A stretch of 64,000 nt of DNA from Zymobacter palmae (GCF_003610015.1 NZ_AP018933.1:496001-560000), one strand, 5' to 3'; shown: positions 17,887 to 27,052, counted from the stretch's first letter. The notes: generated by a model from the letters alone, not told the origin. Made by a program: numbers and translations.

Positions 17887-17912
17887 TACGTACCCGCGCT
17901 TCTCAAGCATAC

Positions 17913-17946
17913 AATCTGCCATCCGTTCAGGGTGGCAGATTTTTTT
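17913..17946 (+). terminator. rpoH terminator
   Basis: AATCTGCCA (17913-17921) pairs with TGGCAGATT (17933-17941), running directly into a T tract. It is a strong rho-independent terminator 27 bp after the rpoH stop. Confidence 0.9.
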
Positions 17947-18100
17947 GTCTCAACATCATGGTCTTGCCTAGGAGGCGTACCATAAAGGGCGCGGTTTGCT
18001 TGCGAGACCATCACTTTCCCTTGAAGCGCCTGCTTAAAGGGCAGTGAATAAGGCGGCCAAAGTAAGGATGCCGCGTATACATCATGCCCCCAGAATGAAC

Positions 18101-18138
18101 GAAGGCCGGATCCTACCTTTTGGTGTGATCCGGCCTTC
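18101..18138. terminator. Hairpin downstream of the small minus-strand gene at 18178
   Basis: GAAGGCCGGATC pairs perfectly with GATCCGGCCTTC (12 bp) around a 14-nt loop. It is followed by pyrimidine-rich CTGTCTTCTCTGTC on the plus strand. It lies between the rpoH terminator and the minus-strand gene ending at 18178; a terminator role is probable but the U tract is poor. Confidence 0.5.
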
Positions 18139-18177
18139 TGTCTTCTCTGTCATCAAGGGAGCGGCCATCCGCTCTAC

Positions 18178-18507
18178 CTAGAAGATGCGGTCGCTGGCCA
18201 AGTACTGTTGCAGCACTTCGTTGATGGCCACATAAGCTTTAGCTGGGTCTTGCGTGGTCAGTGCTTGATCAAGGTGCTGCATGTACTGAAGCAGCTGTAG
18301 CTTGTTCTTAGAAGCGAACTCAGATGTGACGGCCTGATCCTCATACAGCAGCACATAGGTACGGCAGAAGCCCGCGATAAGAAAAGCGGCCGCGGCCTGA
18401 AACGGCTCGTCCTGCATGATGGCATCGCAGTGCGCCTTAGCGGTCTTGAACGACTCTGCGCCCGGCAGTGATCTCTCGAAATGCTCTACCATTTCCGAAA
18501 ATTTCAT
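18178..18507 (-). CDS. Small hypothetical protein
   Basis: 109-aa soluble, helix-rich protein starting MKFSEMVEHFERSLPGAESF, with AGGTAGG just upstream of the ATG. No signal peptide or membrane segment; the middle (FQAAAAFLIAGFCRTYVLLYEDQ) is hydrophobic but amphipathic. Two Cys residues lie in the chain without a CxxC motif. It sits between rpoH and the metabolic module and seems to be its own unit with a hairpin downstream. I do not recognise a family and give no function. Confidence 0.65.
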   Translation of the reverse strand: MKFSEMVEHFERSLPGAESFKTAKAHCDAIMQDEPFQAAAAFLIAGFCRTYVLLYEDQAVTSEFASKNKLQLLQYMQHLDQALTTQDPAKAYVAINEVLQQYLASDRIF

Positions 18508-18807
18508 GTGTAGGCCTACCTATTCATACGTTGGATATCTGACGGTCACCAAGCAGTGCGATATGTGCTCATAAACGCTTGATGAGGTAATGGCACAAAC
18601 AATAGACAGCCCTAACCGTACGCCACGATGTGCCGAGCGGTCGTATGATCACGGCTGCATTCGAGCAAGATTTCAGGCAATGGCCCGCGTGCCTGAGCGG
18701 CTGGCAGCGCCTCTGATGATCTTGCCACTGTTCCATAATGAAGCCAAACGGCGTGAACACAGCGTAGTTCACTCATGGCGACCCCCGCTCGCTCTTGTGT
18801 GGGCAGG
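18508..18807. other. Intergenic stretch without a recognised gene
   Basis: 300 bp between two minus-strand genes. It should hold the promoter of the small gene at 18178 and the end of the transcript from the hydrolase gene. No strong hairpin or family-like frame was seen. Confidence 0.4.
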
Positions 18808-20067
18808 TCATACCTGTACCAGCGTCTGCAACATGTCGTACAGCACCGCCGTGGCGTCGATGAAATCGTCCATTCGCATCGCTTCGTGAGGGTTGTGTGA
18901 ACCGTGCTGATTGCGCACGAACAGCATGATGCTAGGAATGCCCGCATTGGCGAACACCGCGGCATCGTGCCCGGCGCCGCTGGGCGTCAGCAGGCCTTCT
19001 AGCCCGTGGCGCTGCATAATGTGCTGTGCCTGAGCGACCCACGGTGCATGCATGGCGGCTGGCGGCGTATCAATGCGCTTGTCAAAGTCGAAGCGTACCT
19101 GCCGCTCGGTTTCAATCCGATAGCGTTCCTGTTGAACGACCTCGTAAAAAGCCTCAAGCGTTGCGCTGTGCAGGCTGCGCATTTCTAGGCTGAAGCTGAC
19201 GTCCCCAGGAATACGTGAAACCGAATGGTGGGCTGCATCGGTGCCCAGCATTCCGACGGTAACGACCAGATCATGGCCTGTGGCCACCCATTCACGCCAA
19301 CGTCGATCGACGACACTGATCAGTTCACTGACGGCGAATACCGCATCGTGGCGCTCCTCGCGTGGCACCGCGCCGGAGTGACCGTCTTCACCGATACAGT
19401 GCACGAGGTTGTGACGCACGTTGCCGCGGATGCCGGGAACCACTCCTAGCGCTTGATGGTGGTGTTCAAGGGAATCTGCCTGCTCAATGTGCACTTCGAG
19501 ATAGCCCGCGAACTGCTGGGGGGCGATCAACCACTCCTGACGGCGGATGGCTTCGATATCCGCGCCTACTGCAGACAGGCTGTCGGCCAGCGTGATGTCG
19601 CTGCCGCGTTTGGTCAGCGCAAGGTCGCGTTCGGTAAGGCCGCCGCTCAGCGCACGTGAACCTAGGTAGGCCTTGCCGAACCACGGACTTTCTTCACCGC
19701 GCAGCCCGATCACCCGGACGTCATACGGCAGTTCGATATGAGCATCGTGCAGCTGCTTCAGGCACAGTAGTCCAGCAATGATGCCCGCCAGACCATCGTA
19801 ATTGCCGCCTTGGGGGACGGAATCGAAATGAGAGCCGCACCATAGCGCTGGGCGACCTTGATCGTCTGGACGCTGGAACACAACATTACCTGCGCGGTCG
19901 GTGTAGCTCGTCAATCCGGCATTATGAGCGAACTGACGTAGATGATGGATGGCACGGTTTTCGCTGTCGGCATAGCATTCGCGCGTAATGCCCGCATCAG
20001 GATCGCGCGTCAGTGCAGCGATATCGTCGAAAAGGCGCGTGGCAAGCGCTGTCCAAGCTGCTTTCAT
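18808..20067 (-). CDS. M20-family Zn hydrolase: N-carbamoyl-amino acid / ureidosuccinate-type amidohydrolase
   Basis: 419-aa amidase of the AllC/HyuC/beta-ureidopropionase group (M20/M28 fold). Metal-site segments are visible: GSHFDSVPQGGNYDG, RGEESPWFGKAYLGSRALSG, the dimer-domain HIEQ and GHSGAVPREERHDAV, and PSGAGHDAAVFA near the C-terminus. Family members cleave N-carbamoyl amino acids to amino acid, CO2 and NH3. The start at 20067 overlaps the stop of pyrD by four bases, so it is co-translated with a dihydroorotate dehydrogenase. That pairing makes N-carbamoyl-L-aspartate a likely substrate (inference). The GHSGAVPREER segment departs from the usual HAGTTPM of AllC, pointing to a distinct subfamily. 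Confidence 0.82.
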   Translation of the reverse strand: MKAAWTALATRLFDDIAALTRDPDAGITRECYADSENRAIHHLRQFAHNAGLTSYTDRAGNVVFQRPDDQGRPALWCGSHFDSVPQGGNYDGLAGIIAGLLCLKQLHDAHIELPYDVRVIGLRGEESPWFGKAYLGSRALSGGLTERDLALTKRGSDITLADSLSAVGADIEAIRRQEWLIAPQQFAGYLEVHIEQADSLEHHHQALGVVPGIRGNVRHNLVHCIGEDGHSGAVPREERHDAVFAVSELISVVDRRWREWVATGHDLVVTVGMLGTDAAHHSVSRIPGDVSFSLEMRSLHSATLEAFYEVVQQERYRIETERQVRFDFDKRIDTPPAAMHAPWVAQAQHIMQRHGLEGLLTPSGAGHDAAVFANAGIPSIMLFVRNQHGSHNPHEAMRMDDFIDATAVLYDMLQTLVQV

Positions 20068-20999
20068 GGTGTCGCTCCAAATAGCGCGCCTGGCGCATCG
20101 TTCAGACCGCCCGTCAGTGTGCGGACGGCAGCAATGCCTTCCTGTTCGCAGAAGGCTTCTAACCCCTGAATGACGTGCTGCATGGCGTGAGGATGAATGA
20201 ATGTGGCGGTGCCCACCTGTACGGCACTGGCACCGGCAAGTAGGTATTCGATGGCATCTTCGGCGGTGGCAATGCCGCCGCAGCCGATGATGGGAATGTC
20301 GAGTGCCTGTGCACACTGATAGGTCAGTCGCACCATCAGCGGTTTGATGGACGCTCCTGAAATACCGCCCATGACGTTGCCTAGCCGCGGTCGTCGGGCA
20401 TGCACGTCGATGGAAAGGCCCAGCAGTGTGTTGCCCATTACAATGGCATCGGCGCCCGCTGACTCTGCGGCCTTGGCGACGTTGACCACTTCACCGCTGT
20501 TAGGTGTCAACTTGACCCAGAGCGGCAGCGATGTTGCTGCGCGCATGGCACTGACGACCTGCGCCGTGCTGGCGGTATGCATGGCAAAGGACTGACCGTG
20601 CGCTTCTATGTTTGGGCAGGAAATGTTGGCTTCGATGCCAGCAATTCCAGGCGTGGCAGACAGTCGAGCGGCCAGTGCTGCAAACTGTGTGGCAGATGGT
20701 GCCGAGATGCTGGCGATCAGCGGGCTATCAAAGCGCTGATAAAACGGCACCGTGTGCTCGATGAAATCATCCACTCCTTTGCTAGGAATACCGATGGCAT
20801 TCATCATGCCGCCGGGCAACTCGCAGACGCGTGGCAAGGGATTGCCAGAGCGTTTGTCGGCGGTGATAGTCTTGGTCACTAGCGCACCCAGTCGATCAAA
20901 GTCGAGCAGCAAGGCCAGTTCTTCGGCAAACGTACCTGAGGCGGGCATGACGGGGTTCTTCAGCGTCAGCCCTCCTACCGTAACGCTGAGGTCGATCAT
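20064..20999 (-). CDS. pyrD: Dihydroorotate dehydrogenase, class 1B catalytic subunit
   Basis: 311-aa FMN enzyme interconverting dihydroorotate and orotate. The class 1 catalytic Cys is in NISCPN, and KLTPN, GGISGASIKPL and IGCGGI (FMN phosphate site) are present. The short length without an N-terminal membrane helix excludes the quinone-linked class 2 enzyme usual in gammaproteobacteria. Overlaps of four bases with pyrK upstream and the carbamoyl hydrolase downstream show a tightly coupled operon. With PyrK it would use NAD+/NADH, so it could run in the orotate-reducing direction for catabolism as well as biosynthetically. Confidence 0.9.
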   Translation of the reverse strand: MIDLSVTVGGLTLKNPVMPASGTFAEELALLLDFDRLGALVTKTITADKRSGNPLPRVCELPGGMMNAIGIPSKGVDDFIEHTVPFYQRFDSPLIASISAPSATQFAALAARLSATPGIAGIEANISCPNIEAHGQSFAMHTASTAQVVSAMRAATSLPLWVKLTPNSGEVVNVAKAAESAGADAIVMGNTLLGLSIDVHARRPRLGNVMGGISGASIKPLMVRLTYQCAQALDIPIIGCGGIATAEDAIEYLLAGASAVQVGTATFIHPHAMQHVIQGLEAFCEQEGIAAVRTLTGGLNDAPGALFGATP

Positions 21000-21841
21000 G
21001 CCACTACCTCCGAAAGGTCAAATACGGGGCCTTCTACGCAGACTCGGCGGCTGATGGGCTTACCGTCCTGCTCGAACACCTTGGTGCAGCACTGACACAT
21101 CCCAAGGCCGCACACCATCTGTTCTTCCATTGCGACCTGACCCGCGATGCCATGCTCGGCAGCCAGCCGCTTGAGCAGTGCCGTCAGTCGTTTCGAACCG
21201 CAGGTGAACAGCGCATCGGGAGCGTGCTGAACAATGATTTCGCGCAGCATCCGTTCGATACCGTCGAGCTGACTGGTACCATCGTCATCCCGTGCTGTAA
21301 GTACGCGAGCGCCTAGTCTTTCGAAGCGCTGCTGTGACGGTATCAGTAAGGCGTGCTTACTGCGGGCGCTGAGGATAACCGTCATGGCAATATGATGCGC
21401 ATGGGCCGCCTCTGCTAGGGGCGCCAGTGTGGCTAAACCGACACCGCGCGCCACGATGACGATATGTTGCCAGTTGGGCTGAAGTCGAAAGCCCTTGCCC
21501 AGTGGACCGAGAATGTCGAGAGAATCGCCCGCCTGTAGCTGTGACAGCGCTAGAGTTCCTTTCCCCGTTACCTTGTACAGAAACTCGACCTCGCCCCTGT
21601 GTGGATCGGCACCATACGTGCTCATCGGACGGCGGAAGAAAGGCGCCATACTGCCTTCGGCCGGGCAGAGCAGGTTGAAGAACTGGCCGGGTTGGGCCTG
21701 ACAGGCGGCACGGCTTGCCTTAAGTACCATGTGCTTGTAATCACCGTTCACCCATTCATTGCGAAGAATGAGCGCCGTGCCGTCATCGGGTGTGGCAGTC
21801 GCGATGCGCACGTCATCGCGTGGGGATCGTAGTGTGAGCAT
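20996..21841 (-). CDS. pyrK: Dihydroorotate dehydrogenase electron transfer subunit PyrK
   Basis: 281-aa FAD/[2Fe-2S] protein linking PyrD 1B to NAD(H). Seen are the FAD-binding FFRRPMSTYG, the nucleotide domain VIVARGVGLATLAPLAEAA and a C-terminal cluster motif C-x4-C-x2-C (CGLGMCQCC) followed by a fourth Cys in RRVC. The start at 21841 follows GAGGCCGAGAG; the open frame up to 22006 is unlike PyrK and crosses candidate operator sites. The stop overlaps the pyrD start. It is first gene of the pyrK-pyrD-hydrolase operon. Confidence 0.88.
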   Translation of the reverse strand: MLTLRSPRDDVRIATATPDDGTALILRNEWVNGDYKHMVLKASRAACQAQPGQFFNLLCPAEGSMAPFFRRPMSTYGADPHRGEVEFLYKVTGKGTLALSQLQAGDSLDILGPLGKGFRLQPNWQHIVIVARGVGLATLAPLAEAAHAHHIAMTVILSARSKHALLIPSQQRFERLGARVLTARDDDGTSQLDGIERMLREIIVQHAPDALFTCGSKRLTALLKRLAAEHGIAGQVAMEEQMVCGLGMCQCCTKVFEQDGKPISRRVCVEGPVFDLSEVVA

Positions 21842-21900
21842 CTCTCGGCCTCGGTTGCTGTTGGTAGCGCTTTTAAAGGGTGTTCCCCAAAATCCGTGCT

Positions 21901-21923
21901 GTCTGTTGTTTAAATATTTAGAC
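21901..21923. promoter_or_regulatory. Candidate operator upstream of pyrK (GTCT...TTTAGAC)
   Basis: Imperfect dyad beginning GTCTGTTG and ending ATTTAGAC, about 60 bp upstream of the pyrK start. It shares the TTAGAC half-site with three other sites around this module. Assignment to the XRE regulator is inference. Confidence 0.4.
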
Positions 21924-22010
21924 ATTAACGGCGATTCACTGTGATACAGGCAGCGAATAAGAGCCTTGTTAGCTGTCGGTACGCCTTCATGCATCATGAA
22001 AGTCACCTTT

Positions 22011-22026
22011 GTCTAATAAGTTAGAC
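22011..22026. promoter_or_regulatory. Perfect TTAGAC dyad upstream of pyrK
   Basis: GTCTAA-TAAG-TTAGAC is a perfect inverted repeat 170 bp upstream of the pyrK start and next to the MFS gene terminator. It is the best candidate binding site for the module's XRE regulator. Confidence 0.45.
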
Positions 22027-22038
22027 CCCGGCATGATT

Positions 22039-22063
22039 AAAAACCACGGCCCGTAAGCCGTGG
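22039..22063 (-). terminator. Terminator of the MFS transporter gene
   Basis: CCACGGC (22044-22050) pairs with GCCGTGG (22057-22063). On the minus strand the stem is followed by TTTTT (A5 at 22039-22043). It separates the transporter transcript from pyrK. Confidence 0.85.
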
Positions 22064-22089
22064 CAGGGTCAAGGCGGTATCGTTGCCCG

Positions 22090-23328
22090 CTACTTCTGCG
22101 TGTGCAGTTCTTCGCCGCCGTTCAGTTTGGGCAGTAGGAACAGGGTCGCCAGAATATCCAGTATATAGATGGCCATTAGCATGGTGATCGCGATTGAGAA
22201 AGAGTATTGGGATACCACGGCACCGACTACTAGCGGCCCGAGGCCACCAATACCGCGGCCGATGTTGAACAGAACGTTCTGTGCGGTGGCGCGAGCCTGT
22301 ATCGGGTAGAGGTCCGAAATCAGCGCACCGTAGCCGCCGATCATGCCATTGACAAAGATCCCCATGATGGCCCCGGTGATCAGTACTGCCACGATGTTCT
22401 GCTGGGCGGCGTACACTACGACCATGATCGCGGCACCCACCTGATACAGCAGGAAGATCTTCCAGCGCCCGAAACGGTCTGACAGTTGGCCGAACAGCCA
22501 GATCCCAAACGTCATGCCGATGACCGTTGCCGCTGTCCATACCCCGGATTGTTTGAGCGATAGCCCGAACTGTTTAGACAGATAGTCTGGCATCCACATC
22601 ATCAGTCCGTAATAGCCAAAGTTTTGTACCGAGGTCAGGATGAGCACCCCCACACTGGCGCAGGCGGTACGGCGGTCCTTGAACAATTCAGCGAAGCGGC
22701 TGCCGAAGGAAACGGTTTCCGGTTTGGCCTTGACGAAATTCTCCGGCTCGCTTGAGGAGTGGCGAATGGCAAACGAGGCCAGCGCGGGCAGCAGTCCGAC
22801 CAAGAACATGCCGCGCCAGCCGATATACGGCAGCAGTACCGGCGTCAGAAGCGTGGCGGCCAGTACCCCAGCTTGCCAGCCCATGCCGACATAGGACGAT
22901 GCACGGGTGCGCTGATGAGCCGGCCATACTTCAGCGATCAGTGCCATGCCGATCCCGAACTCACCGCCGAGACCCACGCCCGCCAAGGTGCGGTAGGCCA
23001 GCAGATCCCAGTAGCCCTGTGACAGGGCGCACAGGCCAGTGAAGACCGAGAACACCAATATGCTGGCTGTCAGCATGCGAATGCGGCCAAAGCGGTCGCT
23101 GAGCTGTCCGAAAATGATGCCACCGGCCACGGTACCCAGCAGTGTCCATGTGACGATGGAACCTGCCTGAGCATCGCTCAGCCCGAGCCCATGCTTGATG
23201 GCGGTGAGAATAAAGCCAAGGATGAGCAGATCGAAGCCGTCCATGGCGTAGCCCGTGACACTGGCAATCAGCGCCCTCCGAGGCGTCATCGTACCGCTTG
23301 CCGCTTTTGTGTTCTGTTCGTTAGCCAT
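22090..23328 (-). CDS. MFS transporter, carboxylate/aromatic acid:H+ symporter type
   Basis: 412-aa major facilitator with 12 predicted membrane segments. Both cytoplasmic signature loops are visible: GQLSDRFGRIRML after TM2 and GQLSDRFGRWKIF after TM8. DGFDLLILGF in TM1 and the acidic YRTLAGVGLGGEFGIGMALIAEVWP in TM4-5 are typical of the aromatic acid/organic acid (AAHS/sialate-like) group. ATG at 23328 follows GAGG. It is upstream of, and codirectional with, pyrK-pyrD-hydrolase and divergent from an XRE regulator, which suggests import of the carboxylate those enzymes use, plausibly orotate (inference). Confidence 0.88.
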   Translation of the reverse strand: MANEQNTKAASGTMTPRRALIASVTGYAMDGFDLLILGFILTAIKHGLGLSDAQAGSIVTWTLLGTVAGGIIFGQLSDRFGRIRMLTASILVFSVFTGLCALSQGYWDLLAYRTLAGVGLGGEFGIGMALIAEVWPAHQRTRASSYVGMGWQAGVLAATLLTPVLLPYIGWRGMFLVGLLPALASFAIRHSSSEPENFVKAKPETVSFGSRFAELFKDRRTACASVGVLILTSVQNFGYYGLMMWMPDYLSKQFGLSLKQSGVWTAATVIGMTFGIWLFGQLSDRFGRWKIFLLYQVGAAIMVVVYAAQQNIVAVLITGAIMGIFVNGMIGGYGALISDLYPIQARATAQNVLFNIGRGIGGLGPLVVGAVVSQYSFSIAITMLMAIYILDILATLFLLPKLNGGEELHTQK

Positions 23329-23366
23329 TCGGAATCCTCTGCTGAGCAGTGCCAGTGCCGTTTGAA

Positions 23367-23376
23367 TTTTTAGACG
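23367..23376. promoter_or_regulatory. TTTTTAGACG motif, copy 1, upstream of MFS gene
   Basis: TTTTTAGACG, 39 bp upstream of the MFS start codon. It is identical to a second copy 94 bp away and shares TTAGAC with the pyrK promoter dyads. Proposed regulator half-site. Confidence 0.4.
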
Positions 23377-23460
23377 TTTTCTGCCGTACGTAGGCTATTC
23401 TACCTGGGAATAGCGAGATGATAGGGCCGTGATATGAATTGACGTACTCGGAAATATAAT

Positions 23461-23470
23461 TTTTTAGACG
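23461..23470. promoter_or_regulatory. TTTTTAGACG motif, copy 2, upstream of MFS gene
   Basis: Second exact copy of TTTTTAGACG, 133 bp upstream of the MFS start, in the same orientation as copy 1. Proposed regulator half-site. Confidence 0.4.
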
Positions 23471-24279
23471 AGGCCCTTTCTGCCGTCAAGACCTTTTATC
23501 GTTCCCTTTCGCTCAGAAATAATACTGCACAGGGGACTGCACTCTAATAGGGCGGCCGTATAATATTCCGACTCAGCACAAAAGTAAGTGAAAGTATTAC
23601 GCGCACTATTATTATTTTCCTGTATTTAAGTGCAGTTTTATGCGCTATATCTATATCAATGAATACAAGCGCGGACAGTGGCGATATCCGGCGTGCGATG
23701 ACGGCCTGAAGGCAGGGCCATGAACCCGATAATGTATGTCCATTCTGCGCTCGAAATAGGGAGATTCTTTCTTTCAAAAGCAGCACTTGTTCATATGTTA
23801 GCAAACCTGATCAAGCATTCTGTTTGATGTCGATGCTCATCAATGAGGCCGCTTTGACCCACTTTGGTGCCTGACGAATGAACATCGAATATTGTCATTT
23901 AGTCGTTGAACAGGCATGTTATAAAGCATTTCTCAAAAGATAAAACAGGATCGTGATCACGGCTCTTGCGGGATACGTTCCCGGGAACAATACTTAAGGA
24001 ATGCTTTTGTCGCATATCGCTAAGGCAATGACGGACAATATGGCCCGCAGGATAAGCGCGTGCTCAATGAGTGGTACAGTAGCCGCCAGTGTCATGGAGA
24101 GGAGCGCTTTTCTCTCTCTGCATTCAGGAGATCACGTATGTGACCGAACGCGTGATGGTGAGGCTGTTCGAGTGCCGATGTTGCCTTGATGCATTCGAAG
24201 GCAGTTGAACAGCCCAGCATGGTAGCTTTGCAAGAAGCGCTAGAACAATAACCCCCTGTAGATTTGAAGAGGCCCGCTT

Positions 24280-25152
24280 GTGAGCCAGATTGATTACTCC
24301 GCCATAGGGGAACGACTCAGAGCTTATAGAATCGGACGGCAGCTCAGTGCGAATCAAATCGCAAAGCAGCTGGGCATCTCACGCGCCGCGGTGTATCGCC
24401 TTGAGCGCGGGATCGTCGTCAAGCTGGACACCTTGGATCGGCTGGCTCATCTGCTTAAGGTGCCCATCAACAGCTTGCTGGGGTCTGAAACGGAGTACTT
24501 CGATAACGCTCTGGGTTACTTCGAGCGCATGCATCAGTTAGAAGCGAAGTCTACCAAGGTGGTGTCTTACTTCGATCCATTTTCCTACCTGCTGACGTCC
24601 GATCAGTACTTCGATTACTTCCTGAAGATGTTGGAAGAAGCGCGTCCCCAGCATTTTCCTGCCGAAGCGCAGGTGATTCAGAAGAAGACCTTGGATATCC
24701 TGTATCGCCGCAAGGAAACCTTCACCAAAATCAACTTCGAGATCAACTCCATCGTCAGCATCCGCCAGATCGAACGGTTCCTGCATATTGGGCTGGTAGG
24801 GCGACTGGACCTACCCGCCAGTACGCGAATGGAACGGGCGCTGCAGGCACGCCGCGAAGTGGAGCACCTCATCTGCCAGATTGAGCAGAACCCTCATTTC
24901 AATATCTATTTGGTCGATGAGCTGTTGCCCAATCTGACCTTCCAGATATTTTATCAGCCTACGGCCAGCTACGTTGCCGTCAGCCCTTACCGGCTCGGGG
25001 AGCTGCCGAACATCCACTGCGGTATTGCCAGCGTCACCTCATCTACCGAGGCGGTCGACATGCACAAGCACATGGCCAACGAGCTGATCGCACGCTCGGT
25101 ATCGGGTGAGGAAGCACGGCAGCAGATACTGCGCTTGCTGGCTAAGCTGTAA
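24280..25152 (+). CDS. XRE-family transcriptional regulator
   Basis: 290 aa. An N-terminal Cro/C1-type helix-turn-helix spans about residues 10-65 (GERLRAYRIGRQLSANQIAKQLGISRAAVYRLERG). A long C-terminal domain without a recognisable cupin or kinase fold (about 70-290) is probably ligand-binding or dimerising. GTG start at 24280 with GAGG eight bases upstream. It is divergent from the MFS gene across 950 bp. In this position it most likely controls the transporter and the pyrK-pyrD-hydrolase operon in response to their substrate (inference). Confidence 0.83.
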   Translation: MSQIDYSAIGERLRAYRIGRQLSANQIAKQLGISRAAVYRLERGIVVKLDTLDRLAHLLKVPINSLLGSETEYFDNALGYFERMHQLEAKSTKVVSYFDPFSYLLTSDQYFDYFLKMLEEARPQHFPAEAQVIQKKTLDILYRRKETFTKINFEINSIVSIRQIERFLHIGLVGRLDLPASTRMERALQARREVEHLICQIEQNPHFNIYLVDELLPNLTFQIFYQPTASYVAVSPYRLGELPNIHCGIASVTSSTEAVDMHKHMANELIARSVSGEEARQQILRLLAKL

Positions 25153-25196
25153 GTGAGACGTCGGGCAGGAGGCGAAGTGAACGGTGGTTTGAGTGA

Positions 25197-25240
25197 TGCC
25201 ATAAGCCCTACGTCACGGTAGTTAGGCAGGGCTTATGGCA
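25197..25240 (+). terminator. Hairpin downstream of the XRE gene
   Basis: TGCCATAAGCCCT (25197-25209) pairs perfectly with 25228-25240 around an 18-nt loop, 45 bp after the XRE stop. It lacks a T tract, so a terminator role is only probable. Confidence 0.5.
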
Positions 25241-25346
25241 CGACGAGCTGAGAAAGAATCGTTTGGCAAAAGTGGCGCGTCAGAAGTGCAAGACGGACAC
25301 CGTGTAGCAAAAAATAAGGGATGGGTCGTGGTGGTAGATTACCTTG

Positions 25347-25394
25347 CAACAGCGCCCCGTGACTCAGTCGATGAGTAGCGGGGCGTTCCTGTTG
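25347..25394. terminator. Compound hairpin downstream of slmA
   Basis: CAACAG and CGCCCCG pair with CGGGGCG and CTGTTG, with an inner ACTC/GAGT extension. It lies between the convergent XRE and slmA genes. It could end slmA transcription; no U tract is visible. Confidence 0.45.
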
Positions 25395-25426
25395 CCTGAC
25401 ATCCATTAGTTGAGGGCAGGAACGTC

Positions 25427-26029
25427 TCAGTGTGGGAATAGCCCATGGGCAATTACTGGCCACTGGTCGTCCCAATGCGCGATTGGCGACTGTTTGAAGC
25501 CCGTACGCGCGTACTGCACGATACGTCCTTCGATCAGGCTGGTCAGCAGGCTGACGCAGGCATTGACCGTCATTGGCAGTCGCAGTCCCTGCTCGATTTC
25601 AGCTTGGCGCAGAAGCTGGCGCAGCTGGGTTTCGAGGCGAGTGAAGGACTGGTTCATGCGCGGACGCAAGCGCGCCAGGTCGCCCGAGAGCAGTTCCCCC
25701 GTCATCAGACGGCACATGCCCGGATTGCGCTCAGCAAAGCGCAGCACCAATGTCAGTGCCAGACGAATGCGTTCACCGACAGGCTCTTCCTCTGCCTGTG
25801 TGGCAGAAAGAATCGCCTGTAAGCGCTCGAAAATCGTCGTCTCAATAAAGATGATCAAGGCCTCGAACATCTTGGCCTTACTTGGGAAGTGGCGATAGAG
25901 AGCGGCTTCGGACACGCCTACCAGGCGCGCCAGTGCCGCTGTCGTAATCTTCTGCGTGCCGGGATCCTCCAACATGGCGGCAAGCGCCTGGAGAATCTGG
26001 TCACGTCTGGACTTATCCTGCGTCATCAT
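25427..26029 (-). CDS. slmA: Nucleoid occlusion factor SlmA
   Basis: 200-aa TetR-fold DNA-binding protein that blocks FtsZ assembly over the nucleoid. The HTH (ITTAALARLVGVSEAALYRHFPSKAKMFEALI) matches SlmA nearly word for word, and ERNPGMCRLMTGELL and the C-terminal DDQWPVIAHGLFPH follow the family. The start is ATG at 26029 or the adjacent ATG at 26026; the open frame to 26116 overlaps the end of argB and is unlikely. It is the last gene of a coaBC-dut-algC-argB-slmA arrangement also seen in pseudomonads. Confidence 0.92.
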   Translation of the reverse strand: MMTQDKSRRDQILQALAAMLEDPGTQKITTAALARLVGVSEAALYRHFPSKAKMFEALIIFIETTIFERLQAILSATQAEEEPVGERIRLALTLVLRFAERNPGMCRLMTGELLSGDLARLRPRMNQSFTRLETQLRQLLRQAEIEQGLRLPMTVNACVSLLTSLIEGRIVQYARTGFKQSPIAHWDDQWPVIAHGLFPH

Positions 26030-26096
26030 CGTTTTGCGATTCTTCTCGTTGGTGATGCGAGGACCGTCCCTTTCCTGCCGGGCAGAGAAGGTGATA

Positions 26097-27029
<933 letters not shown>

Positions 27030-27052
27030 TTAACATAATAGCCGGATACAAT

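Larger units (their letters stand above)
23329..24279. other. Long divergent intergenic region of the pyrDK module
   Basis: About 950 bp, locally AT-rich, between the divergent MFS and XRE genes. No convincing gene is present; an 86-codon minus-strand frame at 23544-23804 has no RBS or family features. It contains two direct copies of TTTTTAGACG (23367-23376 and 23461-23470) that share the TTAGAC core found upstream of pyrK. Confidence 0.5.

Noticed and set aside
20068-20316. N-terminal extension of the carbamoyl hydrolase (His/Arg-rich, 83 codons)
   Set aside because: It overlaps the end of pyrD out of frame; the ATG at 20067 with ATGA overlap is the natural start.
21842-22006. 55-codon N-terminal extension of PyrK
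   Set aside because: Not PyrK-like and it runs over the candidate operator region; the ATG at 21841 has a proper RBS.
23544-23804. 86-codon minus-strand frame between the MFS and XRE genes
   Set aside because: No ribosome binding site or coding signature; treated as regulatory intergenic DNA.
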